From Knoellia sp. p5-6-4 (GTDB lineage Bacteria > Actinomycetota > Actinomycetes > Actinomycetales > Dermatophilaceae): a stretch of DNA of 64,000 bases. The stretch lies in the NCBI RefSeq assembly GCF_029222705.1, contig NZ_JARGZF010000001.1:2289958-2353957 (forward strand), read 5' to 3'. Position numbers and translations under genes: made by a program. Within the stretch, counting starts at the first letter, position 1. Each line of letters starts with the position of its first letter. Of the stretch, positions 35,186 to 43,668 are shown piece by piece. The notes under the pieces were generated by a model. It did not search any database. It worked only from the letters and a program-made list of their open reading frames with translations, and had not been told where the DNA came from.

Positions 35186-35838
35186 GCCCCACCTTGCAGC
35201 ACCACGAGATCCGCAGCGGCGCCGACGTGCTCGACATCTCGCCCGTCATCCCCGTGGTGGTCGTGGAGTCCGCCGAGCAGGCGGTGCCGCTCGCGCAGGC
35301 GCTGCTGCGCGGCGGCATACCGATCATCGAGATCACACTGCGCTCGGAGGCCGGGCTGGCCGCGATCGAGGCGGTGGCCAACGAGGTCGAGGGCATGGTG
35401 GTCGGCGCCGGCACCGTGCTGACGCCCGAGCAGGTGGCCCAGGTGCGCGACGCCGGGGCGCAGTTCCTCGTGACGCCCGGCTCGCCGCCGCGGCTGCTCG
35501 AGGCGGCCGTGCGCTCCGGCCTCCCGCTGCTGGCGGGTGCCGGCACCCTCACCGAGATGCTCACCCTGGCCGAGGCCGGGCTGACCGCGATGAAGTTCTT
35601 CCCGGCCGAGGCCAGCGGCGGCCGGCCCTACCTCTCGGCCGTGGCCGGCCCGTGCCCGCACCTGCGGTTCTGCCCGACCGGCGGGGTGACGCCCGAGAAC
35701 GCCCGCGACTACCTGGCCCTGCCCAACGTCGGCTGCGTGGGGGGCTCGTGGCTGACGCCGAAGGACGCGCTGACCCGGGGCGACTGGGCGCGGGTGGAGA
35801 CCCTGGCCGCCCAGGCCGCCGCGCTTCGTCGCGCCTGA
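35182..35838 (+). CDS. eda: KDPG aldolase (2-keto-3-deoxy-6-phosphogluconate aldolase)
   Basis: Class I aldolase of 218 residues that cleaves KDPG to pyruvate and glyceraldehyde 3-phosphate. The catalytic Glu is in [12 protein letters not shown], phosphate-binding GAGTVLT follows, and the Schiff-base Lys lies in [26 protein letters not shown] is the family phosphate loop. The start overlaps the edd stop by four bases. Together with edd it gives a complete Entner-Doudoroff branch downstream of 6-phosphogluconate. Confidence 0.95.
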   Translation: MSPTLQHHEIRSGADVLDISPVIPVVVVESAEQAVPLAQALLRGGIPIIEITLRSEAGLAAIEAVANEVEGMVVGAGTVLTPEQVAQVRDAGAQFLVTPGSPPRLLEAAVRSGLPLLAGAGTLTEMLTLAEAGLTAMKFFPAEASGGRPYLSAVAGPCPHLRFCPTGGVTPENARDYLALPNVGCVGGSWLTPKDALTRGDWARVETLAAQAAALRRA

Positions 35839-35865
35839 ACAACCCTCGGTGGGAGGGGCATGGAA

Positions 35866-35938
35866 CAGCCCGCGGGCCTGCCTGCCGAGACGAGCGGCTG
35901 GCACTGTGCAGGGGACGACCTGCACGACCCGCGGGCTG
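35866..35938 (+). terminator. Nested stem structure downstream of eda
   Basis: An 11-bp outer stem (35866-35876 with 35928-35938) encloses a short GCCG/CGGC hairpin and a perfect 7-bp hairpin (35906-35912 with 35919-35925). It starts 27 bases after the eda stop. Probably a terminator or structured 3' end. The rest of the 286-base gap to 36124 shows no convincing gene. Confidence 0.5.
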
Positions 35939-36124
35939 CGGTGATGCTGGTGGGATTGCGCGTCAGCGCAGTTGCCGTGCGCCTAGCGCCCAGTCACCTC
36001 ACGCGTCCAATGAGAAATCACTTCCTGGACCACCTCCCTTCCGTGTGCCACGACGGTAAGCCGGGGTTCGGCGTCGAGGCAACACATTTCGGGCACCGAG
36101 ATGGTTGGCGGTCCGAGGCCGGAC

Positions 36125-36769
36125 TCAGACCGAGGCCACGACCTCGTCGTAGTCGAGACGGGGCAGGCGCTGGAGCCAGGCGTCCTCGCCAGGCTTGCCG
36201 ATGTTCATGACCACGAGGGTGCGGTGGCGGCCGTCGGGGAAGAACTCGCGGTCGACCGCCTGGGCGTCGAGGCCGGTCATCGGGCCGGCGGCCAGGCCGG
36301 CAGCGCGCACACCCATGGTGAAGTAGCCGATCTGCAGGGCGGCGTTGAGCTTGGCCGCCTCCTCCCGGGCGCTCTCGTTGCCGGCGAAGAGGTCGCGGGC
36401 GCCGGGGAAGTGCGGGAACACCCTCGGCAGCTCGTCGTGGAAGTCGACGTCGGCGGCCAGGATCGCGACGAGCGGCGCGCCCTCGGTCTTGGCCTTGTTG
36501 CCGTCGGCCATGAGACCGACGAGCCGGGCGCGGGCCTCGTCGCTGCGGACCAGCACGATGCGCAGCGGCTGGTTGTTCATCGAGGTCGGCGCCCACTTCA
36601 CCAGGTGGTAGATCGCCCTGACCTGCTCATCGGTGACGGGCTCGTCGGCGAAGGTGTTGGCGGTGCGGGCCTCGCGGAACAGCAGGTCCTGGGCGTCGGG
36701 GTCGAGCGCGAGGGGGGCGTCGAACTCGGCCTCGTAGTCGGTCAGGGTGTCGGGGGAGATCTGCGTCAT
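36125..36769 (-). CDS. Nitroreductase family / malonic semialdehyde reductase-like (RutE-type)
   Basis: FMN-dependent oxidoreductase of 214 residues similar to RutE, which reduces malonic semialdehyde in uracil breakdown, and to other nitroreductase-fold enzymes. TANTFADEPVTDEQ, WAPTSMNNQPLRIVLV (FMN-binding Asn and Pro) and AGLAAGPMTGLDAQAVDREFF are visible. No other rut gene is near, so the true substrate is uncertain. A perfect 10-base inverted repeat covers its ribosome site. It lies 73 bases after the LacI gene on the same strand but probably has its own control. Confidence 0.88.
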   Translation of the reverse strand: MTQISPDTLTDYEAEFDAPLALDPDAQDLLFREARTANTFADEPVTDEQVRAIYHLVKWAPTSMNNQPLRIVLVRSDEARARLVGLMADGNKAKTEGAPLVAILAADVDFHDELPRVFPHFPGARDLFAGNESAREEAAKLNAALQIGYFTMGVRAAGLAAGPMTGLDAQAVDREFFPDGRHRTLVVMNIGKPGEDAWLQRLPRLDYDEVVASV

Positions 36770-36770
36770 G

Positions 36771-36792
36771 TCTCGTTGAACATTCAACGAGA
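36771..36792 (-). promoter_or_regulatory. Perfect dyad operator overlapping the nitroreductase ribosome site
   Basis: TCTCGTTGAA (36771-36780) and TTCAACGAGA (36783-36792) form a perfect 10-base inverted repeat with a CA centre, starting one base before the ATG at 36769. A repressor bound here would block both RNA polymerase and, at RNA level, the hairpin would hide the GAG ribosome site. Confidence 0.7.
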
Positions 36793-36842
36793 GTTGGCTA
36801 TTCCGCGCTGGGGTAGGAGATTCTGCCGGGGTTTCCTTGCCG

Positions 36843-37907
36843 TCACTCGCCCAGAGATGTCCGTTCCGTCCCCACCGTAGCGGCAGGGAGGGCCGGGCCG
36901 TCCCAGGGGCACCCGCACGAGCCGCGCACCACGACCCGGGTGGGCAGGATCTGCGGCTCGACGTCGCGGGTGCGCCCCTGGATCCGCTCGTGCAGCCGGA
37001 TCGCACCCCAGCGGCCGAGCTCGGCGGTCGGCTGCTGCGCCGTGGTCAGGCCGGGCGCGACGTAGCGCGAGGCCATCAGGTCGTCGAAGCCCACCAGTGC
37101 GACGTCGTCGGGCACCCGCACCCCGCGGCGAGCCAGGTGGGCCATCGTCGCGAGGGCCAGCTCGTCGTTGGCGCAGACCAGGCCGTCGACGCGCCCCGGG
37201 TTGGCCATCAGCACGTCGACGGTCTGCGGCGCGGACTCCTCGTCGAACCACGCCGGCACGGGCGGGAGCGCCTCCGCCATCCCGGCGGCCGACAGCGCGC
37301 CGGTGAACCCGGCATACCGCTCGTGGATGTCGTAGGACGCCTCGGGGTCGCCGGCGAAGAGCAGGCGGGTGCGCCCGTGGCCGAGCAGGTGCTCGGTCAG
37401 CGCGGCGGCACTCTCACGGTTCTCCGTGACGACGCTGTCGCACCCCTCCAGCGGTGCCCGGCCGAGCAGCACGGTCGGGGTGCTGCGGGCGAGGGAGCGG
37501 ACCAGCGCGTCGCTGGCGGTGCCGTGGGTGAGCACCAGGCCGTCGACTCGCGCGGTGAGCGAGCGCAGGGTCGTCTCGAGGTCGGCGGCCGACCCGGACA
37601 ACACCACGACGACCGACTGGCCGTACTGCGCCGCCGTCGACTCGAAGCCCGCCAGCAGCTCGGCGAAGTAGGGCCCGGTCAGGCCCGGCAGCACCAGCCC
37701 GTGGGCCTCGTGCCGCGGGGTCTCGACTGCCCGAGAGGCGCGCAGCGGCACGTAGTCGAGCTCCTCGACCGCGCGCAGCACCTTCTGCCGGGTGACCGGG
37801 GACGTGCGCGCCGAGCCCTGGAGCACGCGGGAGACCGTCGCGATCGAGACCCCGGCACGCTCCGCCACGCTGTAGATCGTGACCGGGCGGTCGTCGCCCG
37901 GAGTCAC
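36843..37907 (-). CDS. LacI-family transcriptional regulator
   Basis: Repressor of 354 residues. The N-terminal HTH and hinge are VTIYSVAERAGVSIATVSRV and a SPVTRQKVLRAVEELDYVP segment, followed by a periplasmic-binding-protein-like effector domain (LVLPGLTGPYFAELL, DGLVCANDELALATMA, VALVGFDDLMASRYVAPGLTT). GTG 37907 has GGAGG seven bases upstream, which decides against the longer frame. It is the last gene of the minus-strand transporter operon and most likely controls the dyads at 43538-43580 between transporter and glycosidase genes. Its effector is presumably a beta-glucoside. Confidence 0.92.
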   Translation of the reverse strand: MTPGDDRPVTIYSVAERAGVSIATVSRVLQGSARTSPVTRQKVLRAVEELDYVPLRASRAVETPRHEAHGLVLPGLTGPYFAELLAGFESTAAQYGQSVVVVLSGSAADLETTLRSLTARVDGLVLTHGTASDALVRSLARSTPTVLLGRAPLEGCDSVVTENRESAAALTEHLLGHGRTRLLFAGDPEASYDIHERYAGFTGALSAAGMAEALPPVPAWFDEESAPQTVDVLMANPGRVDGLVCANDELALATMAHLARRGVRVPDDVALVGFDDLMASRYVAPGLTTAQQPTAELGRWGAIRLHERIQGRTRDVEPQILPTRVVVRGSCGCPWDGPALPAATVGTERTSLGE

Positions 37908-37990
37908 GCCGGTGCCTCCATGGGAGGTCACCCTGCCGGGGAGACCGACAAAGCACAAGGGCACCGCCGGACCCGGCCGGGGGTACACCC

Positions 37991-39865
37991 TCAGGACACC
38001 TGCTCGAAGGGGTTGGGGATGGCCTCCAGCAGGGTGCGGGTGTAGGCGTCGGTGGGGTTGCGGATGACGTCGAGGGCCGGGCCCTGCTCGACCACCCGGC
38101 CGCCGTTGAGCACGATGATCTCGTCGGCCAGCAGCCGTGCGCTCAGCAGGTCGTGGGTGATGTAGAGGACACCCAGGTCGCGGCTGCGCACCAGCTCGTG
38201 GAGGAGCTCGAGGATCTCGGCGCGGATCGAGACGTCGAGGCTCGAGATCGGCTCGTCCGCCACGACCAGCTCGGGGTCGGCGGCCAGGGCGCGGGCGATG
38301 ACCACGCGCTGGCGCTGCCCGCCGGACAGCTCGTAGGGGTAGCGGTCGAGGAACCGTGCGCTCGGCGTCAGCGCCACCGTCTCGAGGAGCTCGGCAGCGG
38401 CCTCGTCGGCCTCCTTGGCGCTGAGCCCCCGGTGGTTCCGCAGCGGGCGGGTCAGCGCGTAGCGCAGGGTGAGCGCCGGGTTGAGGGAGGAGTACGGGTC
38501 CTGGAAGACCATCTGCACGTTGCGCCGGTAGTCGCGCAGCGACCGGGTCCCCAGCTGCTCGACCGCGGTCTGGGTGCCGTCGCTGCCGGTGAAGCGGATG
38601 ACGCCAGCGGTCGGCCGCTCCACCCCGGTGATCATCCGGGCCAGCGTGGTCTTGCCGCTGCCGCTCTGGCCGACGAGCGCCGTGACCTCGCCCCGGCGGA
38701 GCGAGAAGCTGACGTCGGTGACCGCCTCGGTGCGCTCGACCCGCAGCCCGCGGCGGCGCTCGAACACCTTGGAGACGCCGTCGACGGTGAGGAAGACCGG
38801 CGCCTGCAGGGCCCGCTCGGAGTCCGCGCTCGTCTTGACGAACTCCGGCCCGGCGAAGCGGCGGGTCGGAGCGGGAAGGTCGGCGACGGTGTCGGCGCCG
38901 GGGGTGCGCTGCAGCCGCGCCACGTGGCAGGCCGCGCTGCCCCGGCCGAGCGGGGCGAACTCCGGCTCGACGCTGGTGCAGCGCTCGATCGCCTCGGGGC
39001 AGCGTGGCGCGAACCGGCAGCCTTCGAGCGGCCGGCTCAGGTCCGGCGGGCGGCCCGGGATGTAGGTGACCCGCACGGTGTCGGCCCGGGGGTTGCTGTA
39101 GGAGCCGAGCAGCCCCTTGGAGTAGGGGTGCAGAGGGTCGGCCACCAGTCCGGCGGCCGGCTGCTCCTCGGCCAGCCGGCCGGCATACATCACCAGGATC
39201 CGGTCGGAGAGCTCCATCACCGTGCCGATGTCGTGGCTGATGAACAGCACCGCGAAGCCGAGCTCCTTCTGGAGCCGGCGCACCGCATCGAGGATGGATC
39301 GCTGCACGACGACGTCGAGCCCGGTGGTGGGCTCGTCAAGTAGCACGAACCGCGGCCGGTTGACCAGGGCGAGGGCGAGGTTGACCCGCTGCTTCATGCC
39401 GCCGGAGAGCTCGTGCGGGTAGGCGCTCATGAACTTCGGGTCGATCATGACCATCTCGAACAGCTCTCGGACCCGCTCGCGCACCGCGTCTGCGCGCAGG
39501 TCGCTGTGCTGCTCGATGGCGTCGCGGAACTGCGCCTCGACCCGCATGACGGGGTTGAGCGAGTTCATGCTGCTCTGGAACACGGTGGCGATGTCGCGCC
39601 AGCGCCGCACCCGCAGGTCGTCCTCGGGGGCGGTGGTGATGTCGTCGCCGTCGAAGGTGATGGAGCCGCCGCTGATCCGGCCGGGCCGCTCGAGCAGCCG
39701 CAGCAGCGCCATGGCCAGGGTGCTCTTGCCGCTGCCCGACTCGCCGATGAGGCCGACGAACTCGCCGTCGGCGATGTCGAGGCTCACCCGGTCGACCGCG
39801 GTCAGCGACGGCTGGCTCCTGGGCTCGTAGCGCACGCTGAGGTCGCGCACCTGGAGAAGGGTCAT
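37991..39865 (-). CDS. Fused ABC transporter ATPase (OppD-OppF type)
   Basis: Protein of 624 residues with two complete ABC modules. Module 1: Walker A GESGSGKST, signature LSGGMKQR, Walker B VLLDEPTTGLD. After it comes the oligopeptide-family Cys-rich tail (GCRFAPRCPEAIERC). Module 2: Walker A GQSGSGKTT, signature LSGGQRQR, Walker B LVVADEPISSLD. Oligopeptide/dipeptide-class transporters normally have separate D and F subunits; the fusion is common in actinobacteria. It energises the two permeases encoded upstream on the same strand; the start lies five bases from the next gene's stop. Confidence 0.93.
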   Translation of the reverse strand: MTLLQVRDLSVRYEPRSQPSLTAVDRVSLDIADGEFVGLIGESGSGKSTLAMALLRLLERPGRISGGSITFDGDDITTAPEDDLRVRRWRDIATVFQSSMNSLNPVMRVEAQFRDAIEQHSDLRADAVRERVRELFEMVMIDPKFMSAYPHELSGGMKQRVNLALALVNRPRFVLLDEPTTGLDVVVQRSILDAVRRLQKELGFAVLFISHDIGTVMELSDRILVMYAGRLAEEQPAAGLVADPLHPYSKGLLGSYSNPRADTVRVTYIPGRPPDLSRPLEGCRFAPRCPEAIERCTSVEPEFAPLGRGSAACHVARLQRTPGADTVADLPAPTRRFAGPEFVKTSADSERALQAPVFLTVDGVSKVFERRRGLRVERTEAVTDVSFSLRRGEVTALVGQSGSGKTTLARMITGVERPTAGVIRFTGSDGTQTAVEQLGTRSLRDYRRNVQMVFQDPYSSLNPALTLRYALTRPLRNHRGLSAKEADEAAAELLETVALTPSARFLDRYPYELSGGQRQRVVIARALAADPELVVADEPISSLDVSIRAEILELLHELVRSRDLGVLYITHDLLSARLLADEIIVLNGGRVVEQGPALDVIRNPTDAYTRTLLEAIPNPFEQVS

Positions 39866-39870
39866 GACGG

Positions 39871-40788
39871 TCAGTCCTCTCGCAGGTGCGGGTTGCTCAG
39901 CAGGTCGACGCCGAAGTTGATGAAGGTCAGGCTGGTGATGAGGAGCGCCAGGGTCAGGCCGGGCACCAGCACCCACAGCCAGAGGCCCTGTGCCACAGCG
40001 CCCTGCGCGTCCGCCTGGTAGAGCATCGTCCCCCAGGAGATCGAGCTGGGGTCGCCGAGGCCGAGGAACGACAGGCCGGCCTCGGCACCGATCGCGCCGG
40101 TCGCCGCCCCGACGAAGCCGGCCGCGACCAGCGACGTCATGCTCGGCATGATCTCGCGGAAGATGATGCGCCAGGTGCCCTCGCCGGCGAACTTGGCGGC
40201 GGTGACGAAGTCGCGGTTGCGCAGCGTGATGATCTGGGCGCGCTTGGCCCGCGCGTGCCCGGCCCACGACGTGATGCCGATGACGAAGACGATGAGCGGC
40301 ACGCCGCGCACCTCGGAGTAGGCGACCAGCACGATCATCAGCGGCAGCACGGGCACGACCAGGGCGACGTTCGTGAAGAACGACAGGACGTCGTCGGTGA
40401 GCGTGCCCTCCTTGTAGCCCGAGATCATCCCGATGACGAGGGCGATCACCGTGGCGAAGAGGCCACCGAACAGCCCGACCAGCAACGAGACCCGGGTGCC
40501 GTAGACGAGCTGCGAGAAGATGTCGCCGCCCTGGCTCGTGGTGCCCAGCAGGTGCTCGCCGCTCGGGGGCAGGAGGGGCCCGAAGTCGGTGCGGGTGCCC
40601 TCGTAGGGGGCGATGAGCGGCGCGAACACCGCGACGAGCACGAACCCGAGCAGCAGGAGGATGCCCACCCGCGCCTTGGTGCTGCTCCAGATGAGCTGCC
40701 ACCAGCGCGTCTCCGGCGGGGCGACGACCTCGGGGGCCTCGCTGCCGACGGGCAGCTCGGTGCCTGTCTGGACGACTCCGGCGGTCAT
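39871..40788 (-). CDS. ABC transporter permease (OppC type)
   Basis: Inner-membrane permease of 305 residues. A cytoplasmic N-terminus and TM1 (ARVGILLLLGFVLVAVFAPL) are followed by a short external domain and the BPD_transp core; the EAA-like loop AEAGLSFLGLGDP is the ATPase contact. Typical OppC marker GEHLLGTTSQGGDIFSQLVYG is present. AAAGG lies before ATG 40788. Thirteen bases separate it from the OppB-type gene. Confidence 0.92.
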   Translation of the reverse strand: MTAGVVQTGTELPVGSEAPEVVAPPETRWWQLIWSSTKARVGILLLLGFVLVAVFAPLIAPYEGTRTDFGPLLPPSGEHLLGTTSQGGDIFSQLVYGTRVSLLVGLFGGLFATVIALVIGMISGYKEGTLTDDVLSFFTNVALVVPVLPLMIVLVAYSEVRGVPLIVFVIGITSWAGHARAKRAQIITLRNRDFVTAAKFAGEGTWRIIFREIMPSMTSLVAAGFVGAATGAIGAEAGLSFLGLGDPSSISWGTMLYQADAQGAVAQGLWLWVLVPGLTLALLITSLTFINFGVDLLSNPHLRED

Positions 40789-40801
40789 GACTGTGCCTTT
40801 C

Positions 40802-41791
40802 TCACGACTCGGCCCTTCTCGCGCGCGGGTCCAGCACGCCGTAGAGCATGTCGGCGACGAGGTTGGCCAGGAGGACGCCGACGATGATGAACAGCAGCAG
40901 GGTCTGCAGCAGGGGGAAGTCGCGGTTGCCGATGGCCTCGCCCATGAGGCGGCCCATGCCCGGGTAGTCGAAGATGGTCTCGACGAGGATGGACCCGCCG
41001 AGCACGCCACCGAGGGCGATCGCGAACCCGGTGACGCTGGGCAGCAGAGCGTTTCGCGCGGCATACCGCAGGGCCACGACGCGGTCCGGCAGGCCCTTGG
41101 CCTTGGCGAGGCGGATGTAGTCCTCGCCCAGGTTCATGACCATGGTGTTGCGCATTCCCAGGATCCAGCCGATCGGGGCCGTCACCAGCAGCGCCATGGC
41201 CGGGAGGATGGAGTGGTATGCCGCGTCGGCCACGAAGCCGGCGTTCCACCCCGGCTGCGACGTGCCGTAGCCGCCGGCGGTGGGGAACCAGCCGAGCGTG
41301 TAGCCGAACCCGAAGAGCAGCAGCAGCGCGATCCAGAACGACGGCAGCGTGCCGACGAACGTCGAGCCGAGCGTCACCACGCTGTCGAACCGGCTGTTGC
41401 GCCGCCAGGCGGCGTAGGCGCCGAGGGTCACCCCGATGACGAAGGCCAGGGTCTGGGTCACGCCCACGAGGACCAGCGTCCACGGGACCGCCTGGCCGAT
41501 GACCTCCGTCACCGGGTAGGGGTAGTAGGTGTAGGAGAGCCCGAAGTCACCGCGCACCAACGCCTTCAGGTAGGCGACGTACTGCTCGAGCAGGCTCCCG
41601 TCAGGGGCGCCGAGCATGGCCCGCATGGCCTCGACCGCCGCCGGGTTCAGCTGGGTGTCCCGGCCGGCGAGCTTCTGCACCATGACCTCGGCCGGGTCGC
41701 CCGGCTGCATCCTGGGGATGATGAAGTTCAAGGTGATGGCGGCCCAGAGCGTGGCGAGGAAGAACCCGATCCGGCGGGCGAAGTACCTCAT
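40802..41791 (-). CDS. ABC transporter permease (OppB type)
   Basis: Permease of 329 residues with the OppB pattern: N-terminal helix (GFFLATLWAAITLNFIIPRM followed by QPGDP), TM core and the coupling loop VVALRYAARNALLPSVT, then SILVETIFDYPGMGRL. The segment GDFGLSYTYYPYPVTEVI is the family-specific external motif. It follows the lipoprotein gene by 12 bases. Pairs with the OppC-type subunit. Confidence 0.92.
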   Translation of the reverse strand: MRYFARRIGFFLATLWAAITLNFIIPRMQPGDPAEVMVQKLAGRDTQLNPAAVEAMRAMLGAPDGSLLEQYVAYLKALVRGDFGLSYTYYPYPVTEVIGQAVPWTLVLVGVTQTLAFVIGVTLGAYAAWRRNSRFDSVVTLGSTFVGTLPSFWIALLLLFGFGYTLGWFPTAGGYGTSQPGWNAGFVADAAYHSILPAMALLVTAPIGWILGMRNTMVMNLGEDYIRLAKAKGLPDRVVALRYAARNALLPSVTGFAIALGGVLGGSILVETIFDYPGMGRLMGEAIGNRDFPLLQTLLLFIIVGVLLANLVADMLYGVLDPRARRAES

Positions 41792-41803
41792 GCGGGCCGC
41801 CCG

Positions 41804-43489
41804 TCAGCTGTCCGAGCCCGGCGCGCGCAACCGCGTCAGGATCAGCAGGCGGTCATCGGCGGGCTGTGCGTAGGGGTCCTCCTCACTGGGCCAGCCGACT
41901 GCCTTGTCGCTGCGGTAGATGATGCGCGCGGGGGCGTAGACCAGCGAGGTCACGGGGTACTTCGTCATCATCGTCTCGACGAGGTCACCCACCAGGCGCT
42001 TCTGCTCCTCGGGGTCGATCGCCGCGCTGAGCTCCTTCACCGTGGCGTCGGTCTGCGGGTCCTTCCAGCGCTGCACGTTGGGCAGGATCTCGGTCTTGGT
42101 CGGGATCTGGTTCGAAGCGAGCTTGGCGCCGAGGTTCTTGGCGACCTCGCAGCCACCGTGGAGGTACTCGAGCATCATCTGGTAGTCGCCCGACTTCTTC
42201 TGGGCATCGACGGACTCCGGCGCGGTGGCGACGACCTTCGACGTGACGCCGACCTCGTTGAGGTTGCGCACGATGACGTCGGCAGTGGCCTGGTAGTCGA
42301 TCCAGCCGGCCTGCACGGTGAAGGTGAGGTTGAGCGGCTGGCCGTCAGGGGTCGTCCGCTTGCCGTTCGCGCCCTTCTTGTAGCCGGCGGCGTCGAGCAT
42401 CTGGTTGGCCTTGGCCGCGTCGAACGCCGTGACGGTCTCCTGCTTGGCCAGCTGCTCGGGCAGCAGCTTGGCGGCCAGGGGCAGCTTCAGACCGGTCTGG
42501 CTGGCCGGCTTCATGATGCCGTAGGTCGCCTTGTCGGAGATCTCCTGACGGTTGATGGCGGGGGCGATGGCCTCGCGGAACTTCGCGTCGTCGAACGGCT
42601 TCTTCTCGACGTTGGGGCTCAGGACCGTCGTGCCGTTGGGCGCGTAGTAGAAGTGGTTGTTCTTGGGGTCGGCGTCGACGAACGAGCGCTTCGGGTTGGG
42701 GATCTCGCCCCAGTAGGCGTCGAGCTGGCCGGAGCGCAGCTTGAGCGAGGCCTGCGCGGCGTCGTACTGGCCCTCGAGCACGAGCTGCTGCACCTTGACC
42801 TTGTCGGCCTGCCAGTAGTCGGCGTTGCGCTGGAGCACCAGGCGGCGGCCGTTGTAGCTGCCGACGGTGAAGGGACCGGTGCCGACCGGCTTCTTGTCGA
42901 TGTACTTCGATGGGTCGCCCACCGACCCGTAGACGTGCTCGGGGAGCATCTGCAGCTTGACGAGCTCGTCGAACTTGGGAGCGGCGTTGCCGCCGAACGC
43001 GATCACGACCTTGTTGCCCTCGGCGGTCACCGAGGTCGCCGCGGCGCCGAACGTGTCGGTCCACAGGCCCGCCCGGTCGATGCCCGGGTACTGCTTGCCG
43101 AGGTTGAGGGTGAAGGCGACGTCCTTGGCGGTGAACGGCTTGCCGTCGCTCCACTTCACGCCGTCACGGATGGTGAAGGTCAGGCCCTTGGCGCCGTCGG
43201 TCCACTCGAAGTCGCTGGCCAGCCAGGGCGTGATCTCGCAGGAGAGGCCGTTGCGGATCATGAGGGGCTCGTAGAGCCACGTCTTCGTCAGCGCGTTGGG
43301 GGAGTAGGGGTTGTAGTCGACGAGACCCCCGATCGTGTTCGGCGCGTCCGAGGGGAAGGTCAGCTGCTTGATCATGCCGCCGCCTCCACCGGATCCTGCC
43401 TGCTGGGCGTTGGAACCGCCCTGACAGGCCGCGAGTCCGAACGATGCGCACACCGCGACCGCGACAACCGAAAAGCGCTTAGTCACCAT
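41804..43489 (-). CDS. Extracellular solute-binding lipoprotein (SBP_bac_5)
   Basis: Binding protein of 561 residues for the Opp-type importer. A lipoprotein signal ends in FGLAAC with Cys22 as the acylated residue. The family-5 fold shows ITPWLASDFEWTDGAKGLTF and later VGTGPFTVGSYN. ATG 43489 has GGAGG eight bases upstream. Although family 5 is called dipeptide/oligopeptide binding, members in Thermotoga and actinobacteria carry cello-, manno- and other oligosaccharides, which fits the divergent glycosidase genes. First gene of the transporter operon. Confidence 0.92.
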   Translation of the reverse strand: MVTKRFSVVAVAVCASFGLAACQGGSNAQQAGSGGGGGMIKQLTFPSDAPNTIGGLVDYNPYSPNALTKTWLYEPLMIRNGLSCEITPWLASDFEWTDGAKGLTFTIRDGVKWSDGKPFTAKDVAFTLNLGKQYPGIDRAGLWTDTFGAAATSVTAEGNKVVIAFGGNAAPKFDELVKLQMLPEHVYGSVGDPSKYIDKKPVGTGPFTVGSYNGRRLVLQRNADYWQADKVKVQQLVLEGQYDAAQASLKLRSGQLDAYWGEIPNPKRSFVDADPKNNHFYYAPNGTTVLSPNVEKKPFDDAKFREAIAPAINRQEISDKATYGIMKPASQTGLKLPLAAKLLPEQLAKQETVTAFDAAKANQMLDAAGYKKGANGKRTTPDGQPLNLTFTVQAGWIDYQATADVIVRNLNEVGVTSKVVATAPESVDAQKKSGDYQMMLEYLHGGCEVAKNLGAKLASNQIPTKTEILPNVQRWKDPQTDATVKELSAAIDPEEQKRLVGDLVETMMTKYPVTSLVYAPARIIYRSDKAVGWPSEEDPYAQPADDRLLILTRLRAPGSDS

Positions 43490-43521
43490 TGACTTGACCT
43501 CCGTGGTGGGAATTTCCCGCC

Positions 43522-43595
43522 ACCCTAGGAGCGCCGATGAAAGCGCTGTCAATGGTCTTGACCATGAAAGTACTTTCATGAGCACGATTCGTGCT
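43522..43595. promoter_or_regulatory. Divergent control region with two LacI-type operators
   Basis: For the lipoprotein gene (minus strand) TTGACA lies at 43552-43547 and a TAGGGT -10-like box at 43527-43522 (19-base spacer). Operator 1 (43538-43551, TGAAAGCGCTGTCA, 12 of 14 symmetrical) overlaps that -35. Operator 2 (43563-43580, CATGAAAGTACTTTCATG) is a perfect 18-base palindrome with the same TGAAAG arms, 27 bases away centre to centre. A further perfect dyad AGCACGA-T-TCGTGCT follows at 43581-43595 and has different arms. Confidence 0.75.
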
Positions 43596-43633
43596 TGGGA
43601 CTGAGTTTCATTTATTTACAGTGGTTTCCGGCA

Positions 43634-43662
43634 TGGGCAGGCGCCGAGGCCGCTGCTATACA
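43634..43662 (+). promoter_or_regulatory. Candidate promoter for a leaderless GH94 transcript
   Basis: TGGGCA (43634-43639, 4 of 6 to TTGACA) and TATACA (43657-43662) are separated by 17 bases. The expected start of transcription, about seven bases further, coincides with the GTG at 43669, and no ribosome site exists upstream of it. This suggests a leaderless mRNA. Confidence 0.5.
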
Positions 43663-43668
43663 ACTCGG

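Noticed and set aside
35860..36210. 116-codon plus-strand frame after eda
   Set aside because: Its end overlaps the nitroreductase gene antisense, no ribosome site, no recognisable sequence.
40613..43492. 959-codon plus-strand open frame
   Set aside because: Opposite the permease and lipoprotein genes, which have clear families and linked starts.
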